A DNA stretch of 64,000 nt from Ecdyonurus torrentis (GCA_949318235.1 OX439131.1:17725718-17789717); one strand, 5' to 3'; positions 13,587 through 27,066 are shown, counted from the stretch's first letter. Numbers and translations: made by a program. The notes: generated by a model from the sequence alone, not told the origin.

Positions 13587-14972
13587 CTTCATACATGAAC
13601 ATACATTGTTACTATTAAATATTAGTTTGTTCGTTTTTATTTAAACAAAATATTGATTTTATTTAAATTCTAAAATAAGCAATCATTGCTCCGTTTAATG
13701 CAGTTTGTATGGTATAGTGAACTACATTGTATTCCAATTTGAATAATTATAATAAATAAATGAATTTATCAATCTGGTACTGCGTGACTACAATGCTGTA
13801 ACTTTTGTGATTAAACATGTTAATTCATAGTAAATATTTTCTTTATAAGAATTTAAAAATAATTTATGTTGCTTGCTCAACTCGCTTACATGAACTCATT
13901 TTTATAGAGCACATTATTTTGTTCGTGTCTTGCATACTACAATCATAATACATAATGTATCAGCTTACATATTGCTCTTGTTAACTATTTTCTTTTTTAG
14001 AAATAATTTTCAAAAACAAAATAATTACAAATATACACTAAAAAAATTATATTTTTTATGCTGCAATTATGTCATTATAGCATAAATGTTGCTAATTTGG
14101 AACAGAATAAATGATTATATTATTAAACATAACGTACGAGTATTATGCAATTTAGCATAGTACATCACCTTATGTTGTAATAAACAAATATTGCTGAAAT
14201 GAGCCAGCATAAATATTGCTTATTTATTTTGTCCGTATAAATAAATAATTAAAAAAAAAAAGCTTTAATGATTCATTAATGATAACATAACTATCATAGT
14301 AAATAATAAAAACTATGAAAGATATAAAAAAATATATATATATAAAGACATTTAAGCGCCTGCAAAGATAGGCAACTTTTTGAACATTTCACTCAAACTG
14401 GTTGCATATCTGCTAGGAGATTTTTTTTCTCGAGTAATACCTTTACTTGGTTTGGTATAATTGGAAAAATACCAACGTACAGGTTAAATAGACAACAGCT
14501 TTATATGGCATGCATAAGAATACAGAAGTACACACAACAAGCACAATAGTTAAAGTTTATGTCTATGCAGTAATTACAAGACCATATGTCTCTAAAGTGA
14601 GTTAAACGTACCACAATGTTGCAAGTATAATATTATCATAATATATATTATAATACTGCATTTGACTTAAGCACTAAGTTTAACGCCACAAAATATGCAC
14701 AAACTCTAACTCAATGTGAAATATATGTATTTTAGTTATATAAAGTATGCATACAATAGCAGACTTTAAATTTATACTTCTACTGTATATTATATATTAT
14801 GAGAGTTTTGTTTTTAACTCAAGCAACTCAAAAAGCTAGGAAGAAGTTTGCTCTTGTTTTTCCAGAACAAAGACTAACAAAAACATTATTTTCTGCTTTC
14901 ATACTGTTTTGTTTTCTACGTAAACGTTACGTTGATTTCAAGTAAATAATAAATAATATAAATAAACAACTT

Positions 14973-14980
<8 letters not shown>

Positions 14981-15051
<71 letters not shown>
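14981..15051. repeat. (TG)-(TA)n compound microsatellite
   Basis: gtgtgtg turns directly into about 70 bp of TA. Confidence 0.95.
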
Positions 15052-15059
<8 letters not shown>

Positions 15060-15186
15060 TTTATTATTTTTATTATTTTAGAATATATAAAAATTGTTTA
15101 TCTTTTGAATCAAGTATTTTTATTTAAAATACAAATATAAAGTTTTTATTTCTGGAGTAATGATTAAATTGTGTCTCTTTTTTGTA

Positions 15187-15190
<4 letters not shown>

Positions 15191-15247
<57 letters not shown>
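15191..15247. repeat. (GA)n microsatellite
   Basis: Left flank of the 15248-15450 island. Confidence 0.95.
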
Positions 15248-15249
<2 letters not shown>

Positions 15250-15447
15250 AGTTTGTATGCTTGGTTAGTTTACGACGACCCTATGCAAATGTTGTGGCGC
15301 ATAGGCCGCCGGGAAATCATAGTTCCATCACCCCCTGCTCAAAAACCTTGCTATCTCCCTAGCCTGCCAGCCAGCCTGCCTGCCCGGTGAATAATTTGCC
15401 AGCAAAATGATGCTACAACTACTACCAGCAGTAGAATAGCAGCAGTG

Positions 15448-15450
<3 letters not shown>
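15248..15450. promoter_or_regulatory. GC-richer island between two GA tracts
   Basis: About 200 bp of unique, comparatively G+C-rich sequence sits exactly between (GA)n tracts at 15191-15247 and 15451-15520. It contains the octamer ATGCAAAT (15283-15290), a POU/Oct-type site, and clustered GCC/CTGCC words. No frame looks coding. It may be an enhancer-like element; inference only. Confidence 0.3.

Positions 15451-15520
<70 letters not shown>
15451..15520. repeat. (AG)35 microsatellite
   Basis: Right flank of the 15248-15450 island. Confidence 0.95.
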
Positions 15521-15525
<5 letters not shown>

Positions 15526-17067
15526 CATTGTTCTCATGATTAAGAATTTGATTTACAAGCGAGGGTTGCAATATCACCATCATAATTTTCAATATTTGAC
15601 TTTTTTATTTGCAATTAACATGAAAAATGTTCAACATTCAGATAATGAAGTTTTATTAACTTTTTAATTTTTAACAGATAATATAAATAATAATAATAAC
15701 CAAAAAGAATATGAAATTTCATAATAATATACTATAAGGTAAAAATATTATTAATCAAGCGGTATTAAATTGTATTCACACTTTCATAATGTTTTAATAC
15801 ATTTAATACATTTTACAATATTAAATATTATATTACATATTGAAAATAAACAAAATATGTAATTTGAAAACCAAACATTGTAAATGAGGCAACAATATAA
15901 TTTTCAAAGCTAAATTTCCTATTATAATGTATAATTCCCATGGTCATAAGTCATAAATAAATTTACTGAAATTACCAAAAGTAATAAATTTCTATTAAAT
16001 AGATTTATTGTTAATTTAAGATTGCTTACTTCGTAAAATGGAATAATTAAATTGATTTAAGTTACTCTTATAAATTATTCAGGTTTATTGATAATTATTT
16101 TTTATGAGCACTCTTAAAAAGAAAAAGAAAATCGAATTACACTAAAACGTTGAACCAATAACCAGTGAAGCATGAGAGTAAGAATTTTATTACATTGTTT
16201 TTATCTGAAAATTTTCGATTCAATTCACTCCCTTCTTTCAATTTATTTTTTCTCTTTACTTTTATGTTATACTTTTTGCCAAATACAATTGCAGTATCGC
16301 ATCAGTTTATGTAAGAATATGAATACAAACGATGCCGCCTTTATTTATATATATATATTACATGCTACAAATAAGAACAAATTGTTCAGATTTTTCTTTA
16401 TGTTTTACAATATTAAGTGCAATATGTGTTGTATATTTATATAGCATAATTATACTTGTATGATCCGTGTTTATGTTAAAATTTTATCCTATACCGATCA
16501 ACTATTTATCCTAAACTGCAATCAAAACATTAAAGTTCTAGCCATCTTTAAGTTTCCGCTTTGCGTCTTTCTTCATTTTAATTTTAATTTACATTATTAT
16601 ATTTGAGCAGAATAATAATAAAACATTAAAATAAGTTTTCGATAAGTTATTCTTATACTCAAATATATAAAATCAATAATAAATAAAGGAAAAAAACTTA
16701 GATACGTTGTCACATACAAAACTAGAGATAAGTAAGAAAGAATTTACTTAAATAATATAATATGTCTTAACTTTTTTATGCATCTTCAAAATAAGCTATG
16801 AATAAAATATACATTATACGAAAGAAAAGAAAGACAAAATAAGTTTGTCTTATATAAAATAGTATTGCTTTATATCATTTGTGGTACAGAAAAGAAAAAG
16901 AAAAAGTTTGATTTATTCAGAGGAGTAAAAATATATATGTAGAAAAAAAGTAAAGTTTATTGAATCTGATTGATAGCTTTGGCTGCTGTGTCTATGTTGC
17001 TTATACAAGCTGGAGTAATATTGACACAAAGTTGAGTCGCTTTGCTCCGTTTGAGCGATATGCATAG

Positions 17068-17070
<3 letters not shown>

Positions 17071-17118
<48 letters not shown>
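17071..17118. repeat. (GA)24 microsatellite
   Basis: Left flank of the 17119-17185 island. Confidence 0.95.
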
Positions 17119-17121
<3 letters not shown>

Positions 17122-17182
17122 TTGCACGGCGCGATCGTCAGATCGGAAAGCCATTACCTTCTCAAGTCCCCTTTCCTTTTGC

Positions 17183-17185
<3 letters not shown>
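17119..17185. promoter_or_regulatory. Small island between two GA tracts
   Basis: A 67-bp unique segment (with gcacggcgcgatcgtc) lies between (GA)n at 17071-17118 and 17186-17256. Open frames crossing it consist mostly of repeat-encoded Arg-Glu or Ser-Leu dipeptides and are not genes. Confidence 0.25.

Positions 17186-17256
<71 letters not shown>
17186..17256. repeat. (GA)n microsatellite
   Basis: About 71 bp, right flank of the 17119-17185 island. Confidence 0.95.
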
Positions 17257-17258
<2 letters not shown>

Positions 17259-17639
17259 CCATTAACCAAGACGAGAACAACCCTCTCTCTTTCTCTCTCC
17301 ATTATAACAAGTAACCCCTATACATACCCATACTCACAAAGTAAAATATGCTTTAACTTTTCAAAAAGAAGAAACAATAAAATCTGATTATTCATTATAA
17401 ATAAATGAGCAAGAAAAATTATTTCCCTTATAGTATTAATTTTTATATTTTTCTCCTTTTTTTTTATTCTTTTTCTCTATACTTATTTGATATAATTAAA
17501 TAGAATGAGATAAAAGTTAAATTGAGGGGAGAAAAAAATTATTAAATATTTTTTTAAGGAAAAGTAATAATAAAAAAAAGTTTTGTTGGTGTTATGATAA
17601 AAAAGGTTATAGTTTGAAAGGTTGTGTACTATCAAGGAG

Positions 17640-18060
17640 CCAAAGGCAGCAAAGATGTTGTACCAAAGTCTATAAAACAGCCCTTAGGGAATAAAACGAG
17701 AAGACGACGCGGAGAGTGGTAGCTTGGAATGATGTAAGTCAACGTGCTTTTGCTTTGGTGTATTATATAGGGAAAGTAGCAATGGAATGAGTGAGAGAAA
17801 GATGCTGTGGTACCTCGTACTTCTATATAGTTTGTATTTGGTGTAGAGAGAGAGAGAGTGAGAGAGAGGAAGGGGAGAAAATAGGAACAGGAAAAAAAAC
17901 GCCAAGTTGGTGTATTGAAGAAGCAGTATATAGGGGAAGTTAAAAAAGTTGGGTATGATAGGAAATTGTGTGTTGAGTGGATATATAGGAAGTGAAAGCG
18001 ATCGAAGAGTGGAGACTAGAGAGAAGATAGACTTCAATCTGTTGAACCTCTCAAACAAGA
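17640..18060 (+). other. Purine-rich plus-strand stretch
   Basis: About 420 bp with marked G+A excess and little C on the plus strand, carrying four tatatag(g) words near 17765, 17824, 17926 and 17983, and ending at an inverted CT tract. Open frames here are low-complexity and not credible as genes. Confidence 0.4.

Positions 18061-18063
<3 letters not shown>

Positions 18064-18102
<39 letters not shown>
18064..18102. repeat. (CT)n microsatellite
   Basis: About 39 bp, at the right edge of a purine-rich plus-strand stretch (17640-18060). Confidence 0.95.
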
Positions 18103-18108
<6 letters not shown>

Positions 18109-18959
18109 CACTTCTATATATTGAAAGACGAAGAAGTCGAGAATGGTTCACATTCAGCAACTTTTTCAAAACCCGATTCAGAGTCTATCACGTTGTCGTG
18201 AATACTCTTTAAACCTCTTATACTGTATAATATATCCCCAAACCGTGAGTGAGCTTGTAAAAATACTCTAGGTCACAAGAGACTCTATGATATCCACATG
18301 GAAAAAAAAAAAAAGAAGAAGAAGAAGAAGACAAGCACTTGACTTTGAAGTGAAAAATATATCTCAGATTTTTTGACAAATATTTATTCCATTTAATTTA
18401 AAAATCTACACCTGCAATTGACTATATCCATCAAAATATTCAATAAAGTTTATGTGAAAATCTTGAGTTACTTATACAAAAGTTTGTGTATACACTTTTT
18501 GTGTTAATTATATTTTCTGACAATGTTAAAAATTTGCCTTAAGCTCTAAAAGTATATTATATATTTACGATAATCATTATGTTATAAATATACTCTATAA
18601 ACTTTGCAGGGCTTGCTTTTAAGTTCTATATAAAATTGCATGTTAAGAGTTATCAAGCACGCTGGGCGTAATGACAGAAATATCATATATTATGTTCCGT
18701 GAAATCATGTGACATTTATACGTGATACTAGTTCTCTCAACGTCATTTTATCAGATAATTATACGAAAATTTTAATAACTCAACTTTATGATTTATTAGT
18801 ACTTGTCATCAAGATATTTAAAATCTTAAAATTTAATTAATTGAGGTTAATTTCTATATAATGTGGTTATGAACATTGAAGTTGAATGACCATAATATAA
18901 AAATATAAAGAAATTTTTGTATATATATATATTTTTTTCAAAAACTATACTTAAAGTAA

Positions 18960-18999
18960 TACCATAGTATAAGTATACTTATATACTTATACTATGGTA
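18960..18999. repeat. Perfect 18-bp palindrome with 4-nt loop
   Basis: Arms TACCATAGTATAAGTATA (18960-18977) and its reverse complement (18982-18999) flank ctta. A partial further copy of the word actatggt lies at 19023-19030. Confidence 0.8.
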
Positions 19000-21577
19000 A
19001 TACGTATAGTATTAGAGTAGAGTACTATGGTGAGCACTATAAAAATCTTACTATTGCTTTACATTATGAGACTGGAAAGAGTCACTCTCATTGCACGAGA
19101 CTTGAAATCAGGAAACGTTTTCAAGTGAAGTTTATACTGAGGAGATTTGACTGTATAAAGGCAAAAAAAAAAAATGTGCACGTGAATACGTAATTGTAAG
19201 AAAGAAAAAAAGCGTAGCTGAAAAAAAAAGTAGAAATTTTTAGGGGTCACCAAGCAAAGTTTTAAATTACGATTTTTTAAAATTTTGCATCTGATGGTCT
19301 TGGATTCCGAAATTTCATCATAGATATTACCATTTACCGATCTACTTTCAAATGGCATAAAAAGTAAGAGGGCCAACTTGACTTGAATTTTACAACTAAC
19401 TGCTCTATATTGTTAAAATCTGGTGGAGGTACCATTTTATAGTAAACGCAAGTTCAATATTGCAATTGATACATAAATAAAAATCGTATTTCAAAACATA
19501 ACTTAAAAACCATATAAGTTGTTATCAGAGCTTTAAAGCTTCATACTATACAAGGATACACTAATGACAAATATATAAATAAAGCTTATATAACTCTAAA
19601 AAAAAAAAAAAAAAAAAACTAAGCGCTTTTAGGGGAATCCGATTGACTTTAAAGCTTATATTTTTTGTTAGAGTTATTCACTTTACTGTGTGACACCTAA
19701 CGTGCAAATAATAGTCAAACAGTTCAATAGAAATCAATTTTATCCATCAGAAAAAGAGATGGACCAAACAAAACCATTAGATGCGTTTATCTTTTCACGC
19801 AGGGGATTGTATAGCTTCTTTTTTTTCCCATTACTCTCTCAAATTATTAATATTATTTATTTAGGAGTAAAGAACTGTCAATATAATAGAAAATAACACA
19901 ATATAACTCACAAGTCAGATAAAAATGTATTAATTTTCCTTTTACTTTTATTCTTAAAAATATTAAAACAGAATACAACTTTGTATCTATAGCATTCCCA
20001 AAAAATAAACAAAAAATTGTACACGTTTCATAAAATATTTCTTGTTTTTTATTTCCTTTATCATACAAAAAAATAATAATAAAAAAAGAAACTTTCTTCT
20101 TCTTCAATTTCATCATTTTTTATGTATACATAAGAGCATTTTCTTTATATCCATAAAAATTCAATCTTCGAGTGATTTTTTTCTTTCGTTTTTTTTCTTC
20201 GTCTTTTTTTATAGATCAATGAAAATTCATATCTGATTTGAAGAGAGGCAATAGAGAGCAGAAAACGCGTGGCTTAACCAGGTTTCAATCGACGTATAAC
20301 TTGACGTTGTTTTATGTTTAAGCTAACATTATTATACAGTATACTGCTGTATCTATCTATACTATAACTTCTTGTAAAGTATTCTCATGCAACTATCTCG
20401 TTTATGTTTGAAGTCACTAAAAACTTAACCCACTAAATGAACTACCAAAAACTTTTCTGCTTTACTTGATGTTTATTTATATATTAATAGTTTTAACTAA
20501 TTCTATATATATACATTTATATATACGGGTTAAACTGTTACATAGATTAATGATAGTATATAGAATCTTCGCTGGGAACATTAAAATATAAAGAGAAAAA
20601 ACCGCTTTACCGCTTAAACTTCAAAGTTATCAAATGAGAGACTAATCTTCTCTTCTTCTTCTTTTTTTTTTTTTTTTTACTCTCGCTTTGGCTACTGGTT
20701 TGGATAAGTACGTCATAATATATGTATTTAAAAACAAAATGTTGATCGTTTATGATTTTAAATACATGTTATTAAAAAATATATATATATATATGTTAAA
20801 GATATTTATCCATTTTTGTTTTATATAAATTCTATAATTTGGTTTTAAAATATTCACGGAGTACACCATGCTCATTTAAATTCTATATTGAATCTTCTTG
20901 TATATATTTATATTCTGAACTTTATGACGAATACGAACAGACAATAGAAATGCAATAAAAATATTATTGCAGAGCTATTGATTTTTTATATTAACTCTAT
21001 TTCAATAAAAATGAATAATAAAAATAATATAATATTATTGGCATTTAACTATGACATTATTTTTTAAATAATCCATTCTAATGAAACTTAGAAGAAGAAA
21101 AATTTAAATAGGAGTTATAATGAAATAAATTGTCTTGCAATGTGCAGAAAATTGATAATAATGAAATTGTGAAAGCTATTTAAAATAGTGGTACAAGTTT
21201 AATAAAATATAAGTAAGTGGTCAATTTTTATATCTCAATGTAATTTCCTCTAATATTTTGATTACTGCACAACATTCTAAAGAATTTTACTACTTTGAAA
21301 AAAATAAAAATAAAAAGCATGCATGAATAATTACTATAATATACATTTTATACATTATAGTATGTTTGCTAAACAAATAGCACAGCCTCACAGTTGGTGA
21401 TTTCACTGATGATGTCAAACATTATAAGAGTCGGTTTAATGCACTTGATACTAATTTACAAGTGTAATATCAACATTGCATGCAATACAGAATGATTAGT
21501 TTCTCATTTTCACAAATACTTGCTTCGGATATTACTATTTATACGATATTGCAATCATACAGTCATGTGGTCTTATT

Positions 21578-21580
<3 letters not shown>

Positions 21581-21654
<74 letters not shown>
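21581..21654. repeat. (AT)37 microsatellite
   Basis: Perfect AT repeats. Confidence 0.95.
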
Positions 21655-21656
<2 letters not shown>

Positions 21657-22239
21657 TACGCAATACCTAATGTCAATTGTCAATAATATACTATGCTCAT
21701 TTGATTACACACTAGATTGTGTTGTGCAATGTTATAGCAAATGAAAAATTTATCTCGTATTCTATGAAAATCTAATTAACAAGAAGATAATATATATGTT
21801 TTAATTCTGATATTATGTATATATTTTTGATTAATTATTTGATGATTTTTACACAAGAATTAATTTTATAAATAAAATGATATCTAAAAAACCGTAACTG
21901 CACTATCATAATTTTAAAATGAGTTATTTTATTTATATTTATATACATTAAATTAATAAATATACTAACAGAAGTATTATTTTATATATCTTAGAAAATA
22001 AAATAATGTGCTAAAAAAAGGTTCTATAAAAATAAGTATATTAATAATATAAATATTTATATTATCTGATAAAACAAAAATGTACAAGTATCGTCGTATG
22101 ACTATGTATTAACTGTGAAAAATGTTTTACAAATTATTGAAATATAATGTTTTGTTTTTTTAGCCATATCATGATTTAAATTTTATTAAATATTATAAGA
22201 ATATATTCCTAATAACAATATGTTGATGACTGAAACTAT

Positions 22240-22619
22240 TTAAAGCGACACACAACCCTAAAAATAAGTATTTTTTGTTCTTTCCTGAAACAATTCAATA
22301 GTAATCAGTCGTTTATTGGACTTTTCTAGTCCGCGGGATAAGCGAGCCCCGCGAGGGTAACGATATAGAGTACACGCCCCTCTACTATGAGTGTAAAAAT
22401 TTTGTACCCCCTGCTGTACCTGGTACGCTTACCTGAGAAGGTGTACAGATTTTTTACTCACACAGTAAAGGAAATCTCTGACGTCAGAGATTTCTTCTTT
22501 ACCCTCGCGGGGCTTGCTTATTCCGCGGGCTGGAAAAGTCAAATAAACGACTAATTTCTATTGAATTACTTTAGAATAGAACAAAAAATACTTATTTTTA
22601 GGGTTGTGTATCACTTTAA
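22240..22619. mobile_element. TTAA-type MITE with about 120-bp terminal inverted repeats
   Basis: Left arm 22239-22360 and right arm 22499-22620 are near reverse complements over about 120 bp. TTAA bounds both outer ends (22240-22243 and 22616-22619), as expected for piggyBac- or Kolobok-class insertions. The arms carry a G+C-rich block (ccgcgggataagcgagcccc). A 24-bp perfect palindrome with TGACGTCA at its centre lies inside at 22471-22494. No transposase frame is present. Confidence 0.75.
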
Positions 22620-23120
22620 AGGAATAGACCAGAGAAAAACATAAGCGCATTGATATCACAAAACACTTGATGGGACTTACTACTTACATAAATAACTTTA
22701 GTTTGTCTAAAAACCCAACTGTAGCTCCGTAGCAGTGATCAGAAATTTCGATTTATGCAACCCGCACAACATTTTCATACTACACTTCTCCCAATACTAG
22801 TTCGAGCGGATACAGTGTAATTAACTACGTAAAGTCAACTGTCATTGGCTAGTAGGTTTATAACACGCTCTCTGATTGGTTTAGAACCGCGGATACAGCT
22901 TTTGGAGGGAACGACCTTGTTTTGGTCAGAGTGTAATTTTTGCAAGTTTCTGACGTCATAAACATGAATAGTCAAGGAAATTACATACTTTACAGTTTTT
23001 CACGGTTCTCTCGTGGGGCTTCATTAACATTCTGGTAAAAATTGTAAACAGTTTTGAAGTTTCTATTTCATATTTATTCATTAAAAAGCACATATTGTTT
23101 TATGTGGTCTATGGCTTTAA
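22616..23120. mobile_element. TTAA-type MITE, family A, copy 2 (fuller copy)
   Basis: It runs from TTAA (22616-22619), shared with the preceding element, to TTAA (23117-23120). The terminal repeats are AGGAATAGACC and GGTCTATGGCT. It contains a roughly 150-bp segment absent from copy 1, with two attgg (inverted CCAAT) boxes 31 bp apart (22844 and 22875) and a direct repeat GCGGATACAG (22806 and 22889). No protein is encoded. Confidence 0.7.
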
Positions 23121-23428
23121 TGAAATATATTGTATTCCTTTATATATATTTTTGTAATCAATATGTGCCTGCAGTTGGTATGATCAATAAAGAAACTGAA
23201 ACTGAATTGAAATATAAATAACTGCCACTGTTTAAACATATTGAAAAATAAATTTGAAAAGATGAAATTTATACAAGTCTGGATTAAACCTATAACCAAA
23301 ATTTAACCTCAAACATTTTTACAGCTGACAGATTTCCTTATTCTGTCACGTTCTGAAATAAATTATATATTATATAAAGACTGCTTTGAAGGTAATGATT
23401 GAAATTATATTTTATAGTATCTTATTTT

Positions 23429-23448
23429 GGGGGGGGGGGGGGGGGGGG
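23429..23448 (+). repeat. Poly(G) run, 20 bp
   Basis: Twenty consecutive G in very A+T-rich sequence. It could form a quadruplex; it could also be a sequencing or assembly artefact. Confidence 0.9.
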
Positions 23449-24423
23449 AAAAACGTAATTTTTTATGTGATTCATATTTATAAAATAAATTTAAAATCGT
23501 ATTAAAATTACATATAATTATAAAGATATATAAGTAACTTTTCAAACAATTTACGGTACAAGTTTTTTGATGATATAAAATGCGGTATAACTATTTAAAT
23601 TACACCATCCATACTGTAATCTAAATTACAAATATTACACTATATTATACAAAGTGAAAATGTTCAACTCATTCAAAACTACACAGAATTAATATTATTA
23701 ATGAAATATATAACTCTCTCTCTCTCTCTCTCTCTTTCTCTTTCTTTCTCTCAATCTTTTATTTTTCTTAAAAATAAAATGTCTTAATTTCATTATTTTT
23801 ATAATATAACAAATATGATAATTTTATGCAAAATTGTGTTTATTTTAGTTGAATGATAATGTGATTAGGTAGTATGGTTTATGTTAGCATATGAAATTAT
23901 TAGACAGTGTTATTATGCACACATACAAGCATAGCAAGCAAGCACACAAGCAAAGCTGTACGTAGCTTCTCTACTATATGTATATAATGTAATGTAACCT
24001 TATTATTGTCAATATATACGCAAATGTCGTGCAAATGTATGTACTATATGACATATGTCCAAAGGTGACATTTAATACTCATATATATTTAATCTATATT
24101 GCTAATAATTATATACTAATATTATTATAAGATAAAATTTATGGACATAAAATATAATATAGTATAATATTTGAATTGAATAATTATCGAACATTGTTAT
24201 ATATTTTATTGATTTATTGAGTTCAAATTATTATTAAATTTCAATTCTATGATATAATGTGTAATGTAATGTTCATATGGAGGAATTTTTGTGTTTAAAA
24301 AAATTTATTGCATTATTTATTTTTTTAAAGTATTTTATATAGAATCGAATTAATTGCATATTGAGAAATAATAAACTTTTCACAATATTTATGAGGTAAA
24401 GTTTTCGTTGCAGTTGAAAATGA

Positions 24424-24562
24424 TTAAAGGCGTAGAACACCTTGAACATTTTGTGAATGGAAAATAAATTAGAAATCAATGACTCCGGCCAAATCAACGT
24501 TGATTTTCAGTTTTGTTAGGATATTGCACAACTTTTTTGTTCAAGGTGTTCTACGCCTTTAA
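24424..24562. mobile_element. TTAA-type MITE, family B, intact copy
   Basis: A 139-bp element with perfect 25-bp terminal repeats (24424-24448 and 24538-24562) starting TTAAAGGCGTAGAACACC. The related copy at 1598-1694 is in the opposite orientation. Ends of the TTAA-AGG type fit piggyBac or Kolobok-like mobilisation; which of the two cannot be decided from ends alone. Confidence 0.75.
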
Positions 24563-26847
24563 CATGATGATACTCAAGGTTTTGTAACTTTTTTCAAATA
24601 AATATAACAAAAGAAATTAAGACAAATTTATTAAATGTTTGGTTATTCATACAAAGTGTAACATAATATAAGATATAATGTAAAATAAAAATTGCAAGAA
24701 ATATCTTTATATTCATATCTATTTATTACATTGTATACCATAGAATATTGTACAATAATCTATGAACTTGATTTGATGTACAATAATTTTTAAATAAAAT
24801 CGGGTGTTGAGGCACTCATCATTTTGCACTTTAATAATTTTCAGATGTAAGTATAGGTTTTAATAAAAACGATCGATAAACGGTGTGGCTTCTATACAAT
24901 AAAAACATTTATTGTTATTATTATTGCTTTTACCGTGGCAATGATGTTCATATAGTGCACCAAAATGCATAATGGAATTGTATTATGGAAATAACAAGTA
25001 TTATTTATCATACCTCTATTACATTTTTATTAAAAAAAAAATGCATTGTATTGTGGAAGAACAAGAACAAGAAAAAAAATTTAGATGTTATTTTTATACA
25101 ATCTGTTATGAATCTTTTATATGCAAAGGTGGTAGTAAAAAAAGAAAAAAAAAGATATTATATTTTATATAATACTTTTTGACTTGAACTGCATTCTATG
25201 TATTACATGCATAGAATATATTTACTACCATGAGTACTGACAAAAACATTTTTATGTTTGAGTGCAATGTCAGGGAGGAGAGTGAGAGGGAGTATAGTTT
25301 TTTCTTCGACATTGTGTAGGGAGGGTGCAGAATTATATAACATACCTCTACGGTACCAATATTTACCCTTCGTGTACATCTCTCTCTCTCTCTCTGAATA
25401 ACCCGCATACGGCAAAGCCACATCAAAAAATACATATATGATATCACATCACCAAACATCATATCTATGTATATCTACAAGGGAAAAAAAAACGAGTCTA
25501 ATATTTTCATATAAACCGACAAAGGATATATGTATGCAGAGATAATATACACATGTACTTTTTTTTTTTGTATATTATAATATATTATGAAAGCTATATA
25601 TAGGTATAATAATACCACATATGTGTGATTAATATCTCTATCAAGAATGCTCATTGTATATTATGTATGAAATAAATATTTAAAACATTCACTGTAGAAG
25701 GATAAAAAAATATATAAAAAAAAAAAATAAAAACTAGACACCCTTGTAAGATATGTTTTTATTATAATTTGAAAAATGTGCTTGAGTTTGTATTATATTA
25801 ATTCAAATTCAAACATATATTCAAATACATTTTTCAACATTTGTATATGTACAAATGTTCTCTCTGTTCATATTATTATAAAATATAATTGAAATTGACG
25901 TTTTCTAGCCTATTTGAATGTGCTGTTCAGCTTCTTTGCAAATCCATATAGATTAAAAAAAAATACTCATCAAAATTTGCTAAATTCAAAACTGCAAAAG
26001 GAAATTTATATATTTTGATATCGATTTCCGTTATGATTTTATCCTGCATTGATTTTATTTATTCAGAAAAGGGGGAAAAACATTATGGAAACTGATTGAT
26101 TTTATCTCTTGACTTTAAAACAATCAATTTTTCAATTACATCTGTATGAAAGGAAAAAAAAATTATAAAAGTAAATCAATCGTAAACTTTGAAATTGGAT
26201 GTCTGTGATTTTTTTTTATTGATACATTGTTTAATTTGAAAAGCAATGAAAGTTATTGGACTAGGTTTTGTTTGATCTAGTAAAGCAGGGGGAGAGAGAT
26301 TTTGATTGTCGACATGTTTTATTAGACAGGCTGACGAGTTTGATAGGTAAAGTCTATATGGTTTAAACCATTTTCTTTATACTATATGTATGTATATGTG
26401 TATCTTTCTGACTCACACATATAACCCTCATCTATATAGTGACCACTGATATTATACTATAGCTTATTTAAGTAATCTGAGCACGTTTAAGTCTCGTTAG
26501 GTCTTCACCCCACCCCACAAAAAACCTTCTACTCTCTCATATCCTCTCTGTCACGGTGAAATATCCGATTCTTTCTACTCTGCAACCGAAAAAAAAAATA
26601 GTTAATGTCATTTTATAATGCTTCCTTTTAAGACGTGAGCTAAATAATATTTTAGTTTGATTTCATTTTTTTTGTATCTCGCTCCCTTATACATTTTTCT
26701 CTGATTTAGTTTGAAAAGAAAGAAAAAAGTGTATAATTTTTCAAGATTGTATAAGAAAAAAAAATTAAATTTAAGAGATGACGAATAACCATTAAGAAAG
26801 GTGTTAATGTTTTTGCAGAAGTAAAAGATATTTCTCTAGAGTGCTCT

Positions 26848-26850
<3 letters not shown>

Positions 26851-26880
<30 letters not shown>
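26851..26880. repeat. Poly(A) tract, 30 bp
   Basis: Pure A run following ctctagagtgctctagt. Confidence 0.95.
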
Positions 26881-26883
<3 letters not shown>

Positions 26884-27060
26884 AGTGGATTTAAATCACT
26901 TGGGAATGTAGAAACAACTTGGTATTTTCTAATAAATACAGACATACACAAAAGTACATAGAATATAAAGAGAAGAAAAGAAAATATTTTATGTCTGAGC
27001 AAATGTTATAGAGGTTTGGGTAGGACTTCTTTGACTATATGGAATAATATTGGCTTGGAG

Positions 27061-27066
<6 letters not shown>

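Larger units (their letters stand above)
18200..22239. other. A+T-rich non-coding sequence
   Basis: Besides the palindrome at 18960 and the AT tract at 21581, no gene or element was recognised. Confidence 0.5.

Noticed and set aside
15160..15537. Overlapping frames encoding Arg-Glu or Ser-Leu runs
   Set aside because: These come directly from (GA)n/(CT)n dinucleotides read in all frames. The same holds at 16957-17314, 29537-29818, 33216-33494, 35248-35732 and 44291-44521.
17684..18169. Minus-strand open frame of about 160 codons
   Set aside because: Much of it is repeat-encoded Arg-Glu and low-complexity sequence from GA and CT tracts; no domain, no splice support.
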